Assembly: GCF_013349995.1 (NCBI RefSeq)
Contig: NZ_JABVXF010000017.1
Span: forward strand, 31,989-95,988
From: Pseudoalteromonas sp. 0303
GTDB taxonomy: Bacteria > Pseudomonadota > Gammaproteobacteria > Enterobacterales > Alteromonadaceae
Reading direction: 5' to 3'
DNA: 64,000 nt
Part shown: in pieces, positions 36,099 through 45,906 of the stretch
Position numbering within the stretch: position 1 is the first letter of the stretch
Layout: every line of letters starts with the position of its first letter
Made by a program: the position numbers and the translations under genes
The notes under the pieces: model-generated
The model's input: only the letters and a program-made list of their open reading frames with translations
What the model was told of the DNA's origin: nothing
Database searches by the model: none

Positions 36099-36986
36099 AT
36101 GTCATTGCCAAGTTTATTACGCTTATTCATCCTTGCTGCTATTTGGGGCGCTTCCTTCTTATTTATGCGCATGGCAGCGAATAGCTTAGGCCCTGCAGTA
36201 TTAATTGAGTTAAGAGTCGGCTTTGCAGCAATAACACTGTTTATTTTTGCGTTGTACTTACGCAAGAAACTGGCTTTCACGACCCACAAAAAGCATTTTT
36301 TCATTATTGGCGCGCTTAATTCCGCCATTCCCTTTTTATTGTTTGCCTATGCAGCACAAACAATCAATGCCTCCACTTTATCCATATTAAACTCAACAAC
36401 GCCAATTTGGGGTGCCATCGTGGGTATTATTTGGAGTAAAACGAAGCCCTCTAAAAGTATGTTGCTTGGCTTACTGTTGGGTTTAACGGGCGTGGCCATT
36501 TTGGTAGGTCAAAATAGCCTCACTATCGACAGCCAAGCCATCACAGCAATTGTTGCAGCATTGTGTGCTTCACTCAGCTATGCCATCGCATCTCATTACA
36601 CTAAACATGCACCTAAGTTATCTGCTTTTGATAATGCCCATGGCAGTATGTGGGCGGCGAGTATCATGGTACTGCCGCTTATTTTTGTTATTCCTGCCAG
36701 AGAAATGCCAACTAACGAAGTTATGCTTGGTGTGGTGGCACTCGGAGTACTGTGTACTGCAGTGGCATATATCTTGTTCTTTCGCTTGATTGATGACATT
36801 GGCCCAACCTCTGCGTTGACTGTTACTTTTCTGATTCCACTTTTTGGCATAGTGTGGGGAAATTTAATTTTAGATGAGCAAATTGGTCCCAATACCTTGG
36901 TTGGCGCACTCTGTGTTATCGCAGGTACCATGCTCGTTACAGGCTTTATTCGCATCAAGCCATTTCTAAAACGAAACACCTCGTAA
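36099..36986 (+). CDS. EamA (DMT) family transporter
   Basis: 295 residues, about ten membrane helices in two EamA repeats. The amino end RLFILAAIWGASFLFMRMA and the second-repeat ALTVTFLIPLFGIVWGNLIL are characteristic of the RhaT/EamA drug and metabolite transporter superfamily. The cargo cannot be predicted. A TATAAT sequence at 36077-36082 lies about 16 bases before the start and may be its -10 box, without a good -35. Confidence 0.85.
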   Translation: MSLPSLLRLFILAAIWGASFLFMRMAANSLGPAVLIELRVGFAAITLFIFALYLRKKLAFTTHKKHFFIIGALNSAIPFLLFAYAAQTINASTLSILNSTTPIWGAIVGIIWSKTKPSKSMLLGLLLGLTGVAILVGQNSLTIDSQAITAIVAALCASLSYAIASHYTKHAPKLSAFDNAHGSMWAASIMVLPLIFVIPAREMPTNEVMLGVVALGVLCTAVAYILFFRLIDDIGPTSALTVTFLIPLFGIVWGNLILDEQIGPNTLVGALCVIAGTMLVTGFIRIKPFLKRNTS

Positions 36987-37057
36987 CAGAATCACCTTTG
37001 CAATTAAAAAATCAGGCTATAATCTATAGATAATTTATAAAAAATAAGGAGAGTGCT

Positions 37058-37300
37058 ATGTCAGGGACAACCATGGTTGTATTGATTGTCTTGATTTCTG
37101 TGGGTTCAGGTGTGATCTACGATATGTATAAAAAACATTTAGAGTTTAAATCTCGAACATTAAAAGACAATAAAGAAGCGAACGAGCATGTCGCAGCAGT
37201 AACAAAGGAGCTTGTAGAGCTAAAAGAGCGTGTGCAAACCCTCGAAGCCATTGTCACTGACTCTAGCTACAACATAAAACAAGAGATTAATAAACTTTAA
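37058..37300 (+). CDS. PspB-like small membrane protein
   Basis: 80 residues preceded by a strong AAGGAG. One amino-terminal membrane helix (MVVLIVLISVGSGVIY) is followed by a charged coiled coil ending in ELKERVQTLEAIVTD. The layout and the RVQTLEAI stretch resemble phage shock protein B (about 75 residues), which with PspC releases PspF from PspA. No pspA, pspC or pspF is adjacent, so it may be a stand-alone relative rather than true PspB. Confidence 0.6.
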   Translation: MSGTTMVVLIVLISVGSGVIYDMYKKHLEFKSRTLKDNKEANEHVAAVTKELVELKERVQTLEAIVTDSSYNIKQEINKL

Positions 37301-37315
37301 TTAAGTTAACTCTTT

Positions 37316-37972
37316 TTAAGTTAATAATGCACTGTATTGTTCAAGCACTGGCTGATAATAATCGGCGTCTTGATTTAACATGCGTTGGTAATGGGCACAT
37401 AACTGCTTTAAATACGTTTGGTGCTCTTTACTTTCTAGTTGCCACATTTGTTGCCCGACTCGCGTGATCGGCTGCGAGGATGACGCACTCATGGCAATAA
37501 CTTCATAAAATCGTTTGTTTTCACACACTAACTGCTCAGAGACGAGCCCCAATGGCAGTGTTTGTAAATAGCTACGAACTTGATAACTGTGATGCACTGG
37601 GCAAACAATAAAGTCGATGTGCGTATTTGGCTGTTGGCTTACAATCTTCGCTAAGAACTGCACTAACAACTCACCACCCACTCCAGCAATAATAACAAGA
37701 TGGCGTTTTTTAGGATCTGGTGAAATCATTGCTACATCTTGGCAATGTACCTGCCAACGGCCGCGTTGGTCTCTTTTAGCAAAACGTTCGAGTTTATCAC
37801 CTAGTGCCTGCATTAACTCAGGCACAATATCAACAAAATGTATAAGCGGTGCTTTATCTTGCTGTAGCAGCTCAATGCCTAACAAACCGTGATCACAGCA
37901 ACAATCCCAGATTTCGTCATAACCTGAATCTACCACATCAATGATGGCTGATAGTCGTTTACTCAGTGCCAT
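37316..37972 (-). CDS. TrmK-family (COG2384) SAM-dependent methyltransferase
   Basis: 218 residues. The amino end LSKRLSAIIDVVDSGYDEIWDCC with DHGLLG resembles the TrmK entry to motif I (family tRNA m1A22 methyltransferase of Gram-positive bacteria). VIIAGVGGELLVQFL matches its IAGMGG motif. Gammaproteobacterial members are annotated as putative tRNA methyltransferases, and their substrate is less certain. It overlaps the upstream methyltransferase by TAATG and ends the leftward MATE-uvrB group. Confidence 0.75.
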   Translation of the reverse strand: MALSKRLSAIIDVVDSGYDEIWDCCCDHGLLGIELLQQDKAPLIHFVDIVPELMQALGDKLERFAKRDQRGRWQVHCQDVAMISPDPKKRHLVIIAGVGGELLVQFLAKIVSQQPNTHIDFIVCPVHHSYQVRSYLQTLPLGLVSEQLVCENKRFYEVIAMSASSSQPITRVGQQMWQLESKEHQTYLKQLCAHYQRMLNQDADYYQPVLEQYSALLT

Positions 37973-38904
37973 TAGTTTGCTGTTTTATAAACTAACGCTT
38001 TTAAGCTGCGATCACTGTCTACTTCAATAAAACCATCGGTAGGAGCTAATCGCTCAACAAAACTAATTGCTCCTTGTGTATGATCGCTAATGAGATCTTT
38101 AAACGCCTGCTCTGAAAGCTCAGGGCTATTGGCACACAGTAATAATTGGGTGTTTTCATTTAACAGCTCAGGTAAACGACGCAAGATTTTTTGATAATCC
38201 TTGGTCAATATAAAGCTGCCCTTTTGAAAGCTCGGTGGATCAACAATGATTAATTCATAGGGCGCTGATTTTTTTAGTTTACCGAATGATTTTAAAATAT
38301 CGTGCGGGAAATAACTCACACCTTGATCAAAACCATTTAGCTGATGATTTTGTTTACCCGTGCGCAGCACACCTTTATTCATGTCCATATTAATAACTTG
38401 GTCAGCGCCGCCTTGCATTGCTGCAACAGAGAAGCCACACGTGTATGAAAATAGGTTGAGCACTTTTGCATTGTTACTATAGGCTTGAACAAACTCGCGG
38501 CCACGGCGCATATCAGGAAAAATCCCAGTATTTTGGCGACTCAATAAATCGACTTTAAACTTAATACCATTTTCACTGACATGGTGCTCTTGAGGTAATT
38601 CACCAAACATCAGGGCATTACGAGTGTTAATGCCGCTACGTTGTTGGTAAACCAATGCACTTACAAGCTCTGGCGCATTGTGTTGCGCCCAATGCCACAG
38701 GGTATCAGTTAATTGCGCAAGTACCTGCTCATCTATTTCTTCATATGAAACTAAAAAGAGTGCTGGCGGATAAAAGTCTAAGTTTATGTGGCTCAGCTCA
38801 GCGACTGAGTGACCACGGCCATGGAATACACGACATAATTCATTAGCAGCAAGTGGAGCCTCTGCTAAGGCATTTAAAATGGCAGAAAAATCGTTTGTCA
38901 TCAT
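37972..38904 (-). CDS. Class I SAM-dependent methyltransferase, RlmI/RlmK-like
   Basis: 310 residues. TGIFPDMRRGREFV, VLNLFSYTCGFSVAAMQGGA (motif I), VINMDMNKG and IIVDPPSFQKGSF (motif IV) match the domain found in RlmI and in the RlmK half of RlmKL. It lacks the PUA domain of RlmI and the THUMP-RlmL half of RlmKL, so its rRNA target is uncertain. It starts two bases after the uvrB stop codon and is probably co-transcribed. Confidence 0.8.
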   Translation of the reverse strand: MMTNDFSAILNALAEAPLAANELCRVFHGRGHSVAELSHINLDFYPPALFLVSYEEIDEQVLAQLTDTLWHWAQHNAPELVSALVYQQRSGINTRNALMFGELPQEHHVSENGIKFKVDLLSRQNTGIFPDMRRGREFVQAYSNNAKVLNLFSYTCGFSVAAMQGGADQVINMDMNKGVLRTGKQNHQLNGFDQGVSYFPHDILKSFGKLKKSAPYELIIVDPPSFQKGSFILTKDYQKILRRLPELLNENTQLLLCANSPELSEQAFKDLISDHTQGAISFVERLAPTDGFIEVDSDRSLKALVYKTAN

Positions 38905-38906
38905 CT

Positions 38907-40901
38907 TTAGTTAATTAACTGTTGTTGTAATTCGTGAATTTCATCACGCACAGACGCCGCTTTTTCAAACTCAAGATCGCTAGCATAAGCATGCATTTTC
39001 GCTTCAAGGGTTTTGATTTGGCTAGCAATATCTTTCGCGCTGAGCACTTGTTTAGACTCTTTACGCACCAACTTAAGGTTATCCTTCGGACTTGCCTCTT
39101 CACCCACATCCATAATATCGGTGATACTTTTAACCAGTGCTTGCGGCTCTATACCATGCTCAAGGTTATAAGCTTGTTGTTTTTCACGGCGACGGTCTGT
39201 TTCATCAATGGCTTGTCGCATCGAGTTAGTTATGCGGTCGCCATACAGAATCGCTTTACCATTTAAGTGACGCGCAGCACGACCAATGGTTTGAATAAGC
39301 GAGCGAGTCGAACGTAAGAAGCCTTCTTTATCAGCATCAAGTATCGCCACCAGTGAAACTTCTGGCATGTCGAGACCTTCTCGCAATAAGTTAATGCCCA
39401 CTAACACATCAAACACACCGGCACGTAAATCACGGATAATTTCGACTCGTTCAACGGTGTCGATGTCTGAGTGCAAGTAGCGAACTTTTACATCATGGTC
39501 GTTGAGATAGTCGGTTAAATCTTCTGCCATGCGCTTAGTTAAAGTAGTAACAAGTACCCGCTCGTTCACTTCAACTCGTTTATAGATCTCAGAAAGTAAG
39601 TCATCAACCTGGGTGCCCACAGGGCGCACTTCAATTTCAGGGTCTATAAGCCCGGTTGGACGAATGACCTGCTCAGCAACCTCCCCTGATGAGCGCTCAA
39701 GCTCAAAGTCACCAGGTGTTGCCGACACATAAATAGTTTGCGGCGCAATGGCTTCAAATTCTTCAAAGCGTAATGGGCGGTTATCTAGTGCCGATGGCAA
39801 GCGAAAGCCATACTCAACAAGATTTTCCTTACGGCTTCTATCGCCTTTATACATAGCACCAATTTGCGACACAGTAACGTGTGATTCATCAATAATCATC
39901 AATGCATCATCAGGTAGGTAATCTAATAATGTCGGAGGTGGATCGCCTGGTGTTCTGCCAGATAAATATCGCGAGTAGTTTTCAATGCCTGAGCAATAAC
40001 CAAGCTCGGTCATCATTTCAATATCGTACTGGGTGCGCTGAGCAATACGCTGCTCTTCCACAAGTTTGTTGGCACTAAGTAGTTGAGCTCGGCGGTCTTT
40101 AAGCTCACCTTTAATTTTATCAATGGCATCAAGAATTTTTTCACGGGGAGTTACATAGTGAGTTTTCGGGTAAATAGTTGCGCGCACAATGTGCTTTTCA
40201 ACAGCCCCTGTAAGCGGGTCAAAAATACTTAAACGTTCAATTTCATCGTCAAACATTTCCACACGAACAGCGTAAGTATCCGATTCAGCTGGAAATATAT
40301 CGACCACTTCGCCACGTACACGGTATGTACCGCGGCTAAATTCAATATCGTTGCGTGTATATTGCAGCTCAGCAAGACGACGCAGCATATCGCGCTGATC
40401 GACGGTTTCACCCACTTTAAGCAAGAGCATCATCTTCATGTATGAGTCAGGGTCGCCCAAACCATAAATAGCAGACACCGAAGCCACAATAATGGTATCG
40501 CGTCGCTCAAGCAGCGCTTTGGTGGCACTTAAACGCATTTGTTCAATATGCTCATTGATGGAGGCGTCTTTTTCAATAAAGGTATCGCTGGCAACAACGT
40601 AGGCTTCTGGCTGGTAATAATCGTAATAAGATACAAAATACTCAACCGCATTATGAGGGAAGAACTCTTTCATTTCGCCATAAAGCTGTGCAGCGAGTGT
40701 TTTGTTGTGTGCCATGATGATAGTTGGACGATTCAAATCATTAATAATATTGGCCATGGTGAAGGTTTTACCCGTTCCCGTAGCCCCTAATAATGTTTGA
40801 TGCGCAAGCCCAGCCTCTAGGCCATCTTTTAATTGTGCTATTGCCGTTGGTTGGTCACCACTTGGCTGAAACTTAGAAACTAGTTGGAAATGGTCGCTCA
40901 T
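38907..40901 (-). CDS. uvrB: UvrABC system protein B (excinuclease subunit)
   Basis: 664 residues from the ATG at 40901, chosen because it makes an ATGA overlap with the preceding gene. A GTG three codons upstream is possible. Amino end [20 protein letters not shown], Walker [11 protein letters not shown], beta-hairpin [15 protein letters not shown] box in [10 protein letters not shown], and helicase motif [13 protein letters not shown]. The C-terminal UVR domain [14 protein letters not shown] binds UvrC. UvrB verifies DNA lesions in nucleotide excision repair. Being second in an operon behind a MATE transporter gene is unusual compared with E. coli. Confidence 0.97.
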   Translation of the reverse strand: MSDHFQLVSKFQPSGDQPTAIAQLKDGLEAGLAHQTLLGATGTGKTFTMANIINDLNRPTIIMAHNKTLAAQLYGEMKEFFPHNAVEYFVSYYDYYQPEAYVVASDTFIEKDASINEHIEQMRLSATKALLERRDTIIVASVSAIYGLGDPDSYMKMMLLLKVGETVDQRDMLRRLAELQYTRNDIEFSRGTYRVRGEVVDIFPAESDTYAVRVEMFDDEIERLSIFDPLTGAVEKHIVRATIYPKTHYVTPREKILDAIDKIKGELKDRRAQLLSANKLVEEQRIAQRTQYDIEMMTELGYCSGIENYSRYLSGRTPGDPPPTLLDYLPDDALMIIDESHVTVSQIGAMYKGDRSRKENLVEYGFRLPSALDNRPLRFEEFEAIAPQTIYVSATPGDFELERSSGEVAEQVIRPTGLIDPEIEVRPVGTQVDDLLSEIYKRVEVNERVLVTTLTKRMAEDLTDYLNDHDVKVRYLHSDIDTVERVEIIRDLRAGVFDVLVGINLLREGLDMPEVSLVAILDADKEGFLRSTRSLIQTIGRAARHLNGKAILYGDRITNSMRQAIDETDRRREKQQAYNLEHGIEPQALVKSITDIMDVGEEASPKDNLKLVRKESKQVLSAKDIASQIKTLEAKMHAYASDLEFEKAASVRDEIHELQQQLIN

Positions 40902-42277
40902 GAATGACACTCCTTCATATATGACTCACTTAACCCATCAACTTCTTTGATAAACCATTTATAGGCAACCATTGCAGTAAATAAGTTACCAATCGCCGCA
41001 CCAATAAATAAACCGGTTAAGCCTGCGATTTCGCTGCCTATATAAGCAAAAGGTACATAAAAAACAAACAGACGTACTACACTTAAAATCAGTGCATTCA
41101 TTGGTTTATGCAGGGCATTAAATGAAGAGTTAGATAAAATAATCACCCCTTGCAAGCCATAACTCAATGGCAAGATATAAATGAATAACTTAATTACATC
41201 CATTACTGCTTGCTCTTTACCAAATACATCAGCGATAAAGCCAGAGGTTAACAGCAGTAAAATATAAATAGCGAACTGCCAAATCATCACGAATTTCAAG
41301 GTTTTTGAGTAAGCTTCTTTAACACGCTCAAACTTACCTGCCCCAAAGTTTTGACTCACAAATGGCGGCAAGGTCATCGACAAAGCAAGCACCACAAGGC
41401 TTGCGATAGATTCAATGCGACTGCCTACACCAAACGCCGCTACCGCTTCAGGACCATGTTTAGCCACTAATGCTGTCATGACCGCCATGGCAATAGGTGT
41501 CAGCATATTTGCGCCAGCCGCAGGTAAACCAATTTTAAGAATTTTACGAATCGAGCTAAGCGGCGTTTGTACACCAGCATGTAAACTCAATAGACCATTT
41601 TTTACCGCAAGGATGTATAAAATGATAACGACAGCAACTGACCATGCAATAACACTAGCAATAGCTGCGCCTTGAATACCTAATGCCGGAACAGGTCCAA
41701 AGCCAAAAATAAGTATAGGGTCTAAGATGGCATTAATCAGCCCTGCTCCACCCATAACAATGCTCGGTGTTTTGGTATCGCCACTGGCTCTAAGCACTGA
41801 GTTGCCAACCATAGGGGTAATTAGAAATACGCTGCCTAAGAACCACACACTCATATACTCATGAATAAGCGGTAAGACTAATTCGCCAGCACCCAATAAC
41901 TTAAAGATCGGATCTATTAATAAATAACCTACTACAGATAAGCTAAACACCATCACCACCGATACCAACAACGACATGCTGGCATCAAAACGTGCTTCAT
42001 CTAACTTATCACTACCAAGTGCTTTAGCTATCACCGCAGAGGTACCTATCCCTAAACCAATTGCAAGGCTAATAACAGTAAAAGTAACAGGAAAGGTAAA
42101 ACTGACAGCGGCGAGAGGCTCTGTACCTAACAAACTAATGAAAAAGGTATCAACCAAATTAAACATCATTAGGGTGATCATTCCGAAGATCATAGGAATG
42201 GTCATTTTTTTCAAGGTTGGCAGAATGGGTGAGTTTAAAAGATCAGGTTTAGTTTTGCTCTGCGGTTTCACGCTCAT
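40898..42277 (-). CDS. MATE family efflux transporter
   Basis: About 459 residues if it starts at the ATG at 42277 (MSVKPQSK). A start 27 codons upstream at 42358 would add a charged tail not usual in the family. Twelve membrane helices; MatE motifs [25 protein letters not shown] and [15 protein letters not shown] are present. MATE proteins export cationic drugs or metabolites with sodium or protons. Its TGA overlaps the uvrB ATG, so the repair gene depends on this transcript. Confidence 0.87.
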   Translation of the reverse strand: MSVKPQSKTKPDLLNSPILPTLKKMTIPMIFGMITLMMFNLVDTFFISLLGTEPLAAVSFTFPVTFTVISLAIGLGIGTSAVIAKALGSDKLDEARFDASMSLLVSVVMVFSLSVVGYLLIDPIFKLLGAGELVLPLIHEYMSVWFLGSVFLITPMVGNSVLRASGDTKTPSIVMGGAGLINAILDPILIFGFGPVPALGIQGAAIASVIAWSVAVVIILYILAVKNGLLSLHAGVQTPLSSIRKILKIGLPAAGANMLTPIAMAVMTALVAKHGPEAVAAFGVGSRIESIASLVVLALSMTLPPFVSQNFGAGKFERVKEAYSKTLKFVMIWQFAIYILLLLTSGFIADVFGKEQAVMDVIKLFIYILPLSYGLQGVIILSNSSFNALHKPMNALILSVVRLFVFYVPFAYIGSEIAGLTGLFIGAAIGNLFTAMVAYKWFIKEVDGLSESYMKECHS

Positions 42278-43284
42278 GGGAATACTTTGCCTCTTTTTCT
42301 GAACCTGTAAGTTTAAAGCATCCTTCTCCTGCAAGCTATGCTTTATTAATAGAATCAAAATTCATACATAAAACTATTACTTTTGACGCTTTGACATAAA
42401 AATAACCACTAACCCTCTTAAAAAACAATATAAAAACAAGTTTAATAGCTTTGTTACAATTAAAAGGCAGTTTTCGCTGTTTTTTTACACAATAAATAGC
42501 GCTATTTCATCGTCACGAATAAATTTACTCATCAATTCAGTAAGGCTTCAGATAAAAACTATAACATATTGATTTAAAATGAGTTAAAAAAAGTGAATTA
42601 AATACTTGAAATTGCTGTAGCCCTCGAAAATCCTAGCACTATAGCTGTTCTTAAAGTTTAATAAACAGAGTTATCCACAGAAACCGTGGATAACTCACTA
42701 GAAGCCGCAAATATAAAGGCTTTTGAGGTGGGTGTTCAGCTCTTTATACTAAAAATAACAAAGCCTATTGTTTTAACCCTTTTGTAAGTTTCTAGAAAAG
42801 AACGTGTAAAAATTGTTCTGCCGCAATGTAAGATTAAGTATGACAATTAAAACACAAGAAAAGATTACAAGCTAAACATCTGATATAAAGAAGTAAAATT
42901 ACCTTGCGTATAATTGAAGCCAACTGATTTTTCAATTTTCTATCAAAAATCGGGGAAGCCTACCTTTACCTCATTAAGGAAATACACGAAAAAATATCAG
43001 GAGTGGGAACTGCCACGAAAAGAATTAGATCTATTTTTTGCCATCCGAAAAAAACATTACATAAATAGTGATTTCCTCGATTTGGTAAAGAATGACTTAG
43101 CAAAGAAACCTTTTTTATATTTTTAAAAAATGACTCAGCTCAAAAAGCATGCAAAAAAGTGTTCCATTCGACATAGCTCCCCCGCTGCTAAGCAAAAAAT
43201 GTTGAGCTTTTCAGCTACATTTTGCTCAGATCGAACATAAAAACATCGAATAAGCTTCTTTTTTGAATTTATGAAGTTTTTATG
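42278..43284. other. AT-rich intergenic region of about 1 kb
   Basis: It lies between the leftward MATE gene and the tRNA-Asn cluster. It holds a perfect 11-bp inverted repeat built of DnaA-box-like sequence (42668-42696). A weak LexA-like CTGT-N8-ACAA lies at 42477-42492, and an imperfect stem AGCAAAAAATGTTGAGCT/AGCTACATTTTGCT near 43190-43228. A 70-codon open frame at 42914-43126 could only start at a TTG without ribosome binding site, so I do not call it a gene. Confidence 0.45.
42668..42696. repeat. Inverted repeat of DnaA-box-like sequence
   Basis: GAGTTATCCAC and GTGGATAACTC are perfect 11-base arms around AGAAACC. The left arm with its next base forms TTATCCACA, a perfect match to the DnaA box consensus. 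The right arm, read on the minus strand, gives TTATCCACG, one mismatch. There is no T-run to suggest a terminator. Confidence 0.6.
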
Positions 43285-43313
43285 TTGACACTTTGCAATG
43301 CTGTCATTAATAT
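43285..43313 (+). promoter_or_regulatory. Sigma-70 promoter of the tRNA-Asn cluster
   Basis: TTGACA (43285-43290) and TAATAT (43308-43313) are separated by exactly 17 bases. The TTCGCCCC discriminator that follows is GC-rich, as in stable-RNA promoters under stringent control. The first tRNA begins 27 bases downstream. Confidence 0.85.
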
Positions 43314-43339
43314 TTCGCCCCGTTGAAAGGCATGACGCT

Positions 43340-43416
43340 TCCCCCTTAGCTCAGTTGGTTAGAGCGACGGACTGTTAATCCGCAGGTCCCCCGTTCGAGT
43401 CGGGGAGGGGGAGCCA
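43340..43416 (+). tRNA. tRNA-Asn (anticodon GTT), copy 1
   Basis: 77 bases with encoded CCA. Acceptor stem TCCCCCT/AGGGGGA, D-loop AGCTCAGTTGGTTAGAG, anticodon loop CTGTTAA, T-loop GTTCGAGTC. It is identical to the two copies that follow. Confidence 0.97.
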
Positions 43417-43432
43417 AGTTTTTCAATACGAT

Positions 43433-43509
43433 TCCCCCTTAGCTCAGTTGGTTAGAGCGACGGACTGTTAATCCGCAGGTCCCCCGTTCGAGTCGGGGAG
43501 GGGGAGCCA
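43433..43509 (+). tRNA. tRNA-Asn (anticodon GTT), copy 2
   Basis: 77 bases, identical to copy 1, separated from it by 16 bases. Presumably co-transcribed from the promoter at 43285. Confidence 0.97.
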
Positions 43510-43528
43510 AGTTTATGAATATGATTGT

Positions 43529-43605
43529 TCCCCCTTAGCTCAGTTGGTTAGAGCGACGGACTGTTAATCCGCAGGTCCCCCGTTCGAGTCGGGGAGGGGG
43601 AGCCA
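43529..43605 (+). tRNA. tRNA-Asn (anticodon GTT), copy 3
   Basis: 77 bases, identical to copies 1 and 2, separated by 19 bases from copy 2. No clear terminator follows. Confidence 0.97.
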
Positions 43606-43787
43606 ACTACACGAATCTATTAAAATTTTTACCTACTACTATTCTTCGATTGTATTAGACTTTAAAGCACTTATAATCTAATCTTATGTAAGTTTATTCT
43701 ATATTATGCTTTAGAATACAACGACTATACTTAAAGCAATCAATCAAGGAATTGATTCCTTCCTTTAGGCTTTTAAAAGATAAGAAC

Positions 43788-45731
43788 ATGGCTGGCTTTA
43801 AAAAACTTATTTTTATACAACTTATATCTTGGTTGCTGTTTGCATTATTAGGTGGTTACTTTATTGCGCTTAGCTTTGATAGCGCAGTCAGTGATTCACA
43901 GCAAAAGGCACAGCGTGTAGTAAACGCATATATAAATACACAAACCATTGAGCAACTTGCACCAGAGAAAATACAAAAAGCATTTGCCGATGGCAGTACT
44001 TTTTCTAAACTTGTGATCCGTGATCAATCAGGTCAAGTGGTTAGCATGGTAGAATCTAGCCAATCCCTACCCTTGTTTGCTGAAATAGTTAATAACAGTT
44101 TTAATTCCATTCGCCCTCAGTTCGCCGTTAATCAAACATCTGACATTAAAGTAGAGTTTACGATTAATGCACATAATCTAGCTAGCCTATTACAACAGTC
44201 TTTATTTATTGTCGTTTTAATTTCAGGCCTCATCGCCCTACTTCCTATTATTTATATGAAGAGTATGTTCAGCCGCCTTAATCGTAAAATTAGTACTACC
44301 GTTGCAGATATCGTAGATATTTATATTAATCAAAACCAAATTGATGATGGTCTAGAGCAAGCGATGGATGCTTCCCGCTTAAAAAGGCTGAGCAAAGATT
44401 TAATTCCATCATTCAATCGCCTATCACATTTCTTACAAACTAAGCATGATGATATTCAAAATAATGCCCTAAGCATTAAAAAAGAAGCGTATAAAGATGT
44501 AGTCACAAACCTTGGCAATCGAAATATGTTTGTTGAGTACTACGAAAAGCACATTGAAAACGCAGAAAAGAGCACCTTTGGCTCGCTTGCGATGGTTCGT
44601 TGTAGTGAACTGCAAGCCATTAACCAAACTAGAGGCTACCAAAAAGGTGATGAATACGTTAAAGGTGTAGCTGATATTATTAAGCATATCAGTGGCACAT
44701 ATACAGGTAGCCAGGTTTTTCGATTAAACAGCTCTGACTTTGCGGTGGTACTGCCTAATACTCCTCTTAAAGAAGCAGAACGCTTTGGTGATAATTTACA
44801 GTCTCGTTTTACACAGTATCAACAAAATCAAGAATTAAGCTCAGTTGCCAACACAGGTATTGTTGGCTACGAAAAAGGTAAGCCGCTTGGTGAGTTATTA
44901 TCGATTGTTGATAATGCAATGAGCATGGCGCAATCAAAACAAGCGAATGCATGGCATGTGCAGCGCGAAACAGACTTGGTCAATAACGCCAGCGCAGGTT
45001 TTGGTAACCAAAACTGGCGTAAAGTTATTAGCGAAGTTATTGAGTCGAAACGTGTTCACTTGGTTATGCAGAACATTATGCCAATAGGTAAAAGTGTTAA
45101 AGCCTATGCCGAGATTCAAGTTCGTTTTAAAACCGCAGAAAATCAAATGCTGCCAACAGCCTCTTTCCTTGCTATGGCAGAGAAGCTAGAAATGGCAATG
45201 GAAATTGACCGCTTAATTATCGATACCACTTTAGAAAAAGTTAAAACGCGTAATTTCTCTGAAAAATTCTTTGGTATTAATGTTACGGCATCAAGCGCTC
45301 ACAATGATCAGTTTGTGATCTGGTTAGAACGCCGCTTACTTAAAGACAGTAACATTGCATCAAAACTTATTTTTGAAGTCAGTGAGTTTGGATTACAACA
45401 AAACATTAAAGCAAGTAAACGCTTTATCGATATGGTACATCGCGTGGGCGCACGCATTACTGTAGAACGTTTTGGTGTGGGGTTAACCTCATTTAAATTC
45501 TTTAGAGACTTAAAACCTGACTTTATCAAAATGGATGCAAGCTATACTCGCGGCCTCGAAGAAGATAAGAACAATCAATACTTTATGCGTTTAATGGTGG
45601 ATCTAGCTCACCGTATTGGTGTGAGTGTATTTGCTGAAGGCGTAGAAAGCCAAGAAGAAAAACATATCATCGAAACGCTGTGCTTAGATGGTGTGCAAGG
45701 CTATTACATCGAAAAGCCAAAAGATATCTAA
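43788..45731 (+). CDS. LapD-like membrane protein with degenerate GGDEF and EAL domains
   Basis: 647 residues from the ATG at 43788; a TTG at 43752 sits too close to AAGGA. Two membrane helices (about 8-28 and 141-163) flank a periplasmic domain of about 110 residues resembling LapD_MoxY_N. A GGDEF-type domain follows with RLNSSDF at 312-318 in place of R-x-GGDEF. The EAL-type domain has EIQ at 442-444 in place of EAL, and ERFG at 560 in place of DDFG. Both catalytic centres therefore look dead. The architecture fits a c-di-GMP receptor that signals outward, as LapD does to the protease LapG. CsrD is another protein with two dead domains, but it has a different sensor part. No lapG or adhesin gene is near. 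Confidence 0.82.
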   Translation: MAGFKKLIFIQLISWLLFALLGGYFIALSFDSAVSDSQQKAQRVVNAYINTQTIEQLAPEKIQKAFADGSTFSKLVIRDQSGQVVSMVESSQSLPLFAEIVNNSFNSIRPQFAVNQTSDIKVEFTINAHNLASLLQQSLFIVVLISGLIALLPIIYMKSMFSRLNRKISTTVADIVDIYINQNQIDDGLEQAMDASRLKRLSKDLIPSFNRLSHFLQTKHDDIQNNALSIKKEAYKDVVTNLGNRNMFVEYYEKHIENAEKSTFGSLAMVRCSELQAINQTRGYQKGDEYVKGVADIIKHISGTYTGSQVFRLNSSDFAVVLPNTPLKEAERFGDNLQSRFTQYQQNQELSSVANTGIVGYEKGKPLGELLSIVDNAMSMAQSKQANAWHVQRETDLVNNASAGFGNQNWRKVISEVIESKRVHLVMQNIMPIGKSVKAYAEIQVRFKTAENQMLPTASFLAMAEKLEMAMEIDRLIIDTTLEKVKTRNFSEKFFGINVTASSAHNDQFVIWLERRLLKDSNIASKLIFEVSEFGLQQNIKASKRFIDMVHRVGARITVERFGVGLTSFKFFRDLKPDFIKMDASYTRGLEEDKNNQYFMRLMVDLAHRIGVSVFAEGVESQEEKHIIETLCLDGVQGYYIEKPKDI

Positions 45732-45741
45732 CCCCTCTTTA

Positions 45742-45772
45742 AGGCCCAAAAAACCTTACTATTTTTGGGCCT
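45742..45772 (+). terminator. Terminator-like hairpin after the LapD-like gene
   Basis: The 11-bp stem AGGCCCAAAAA/TTTTTGGGCCT lies 11 bases after the stop codon. There is no extra T-run beyond the stem, so efficiency is uncertain. Confidence 0.6.
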
Positions 45773-45906
45773 ATTCCAGCTATTAACTTTGCTTTAACAC
45801 TTTAATCGCAAACAGCTTTGTTAATTTTAGCTATTCGTCCCTCATGTGTTGTGTCGGCCCCCATAAAAAAGGATAATAGAGCCGTTTTTATTCTCGTGAG
45901 GCACGC

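Noticed and set aside
42914..43126. 70-codon open frame in the gap before the tRNA-Asn genes
   Set aside because: It can only begin at a TTG directly after an in-frame TAA, has no internal ATG and no ribosome binding site, and I do not recognise the sequence.
43340..43605. Three near-identical direct repeats that could suggest a CRISPR array or integration duplications
   Set aside because: They fold as complete tRNA-Asn genes with encoded CCA.
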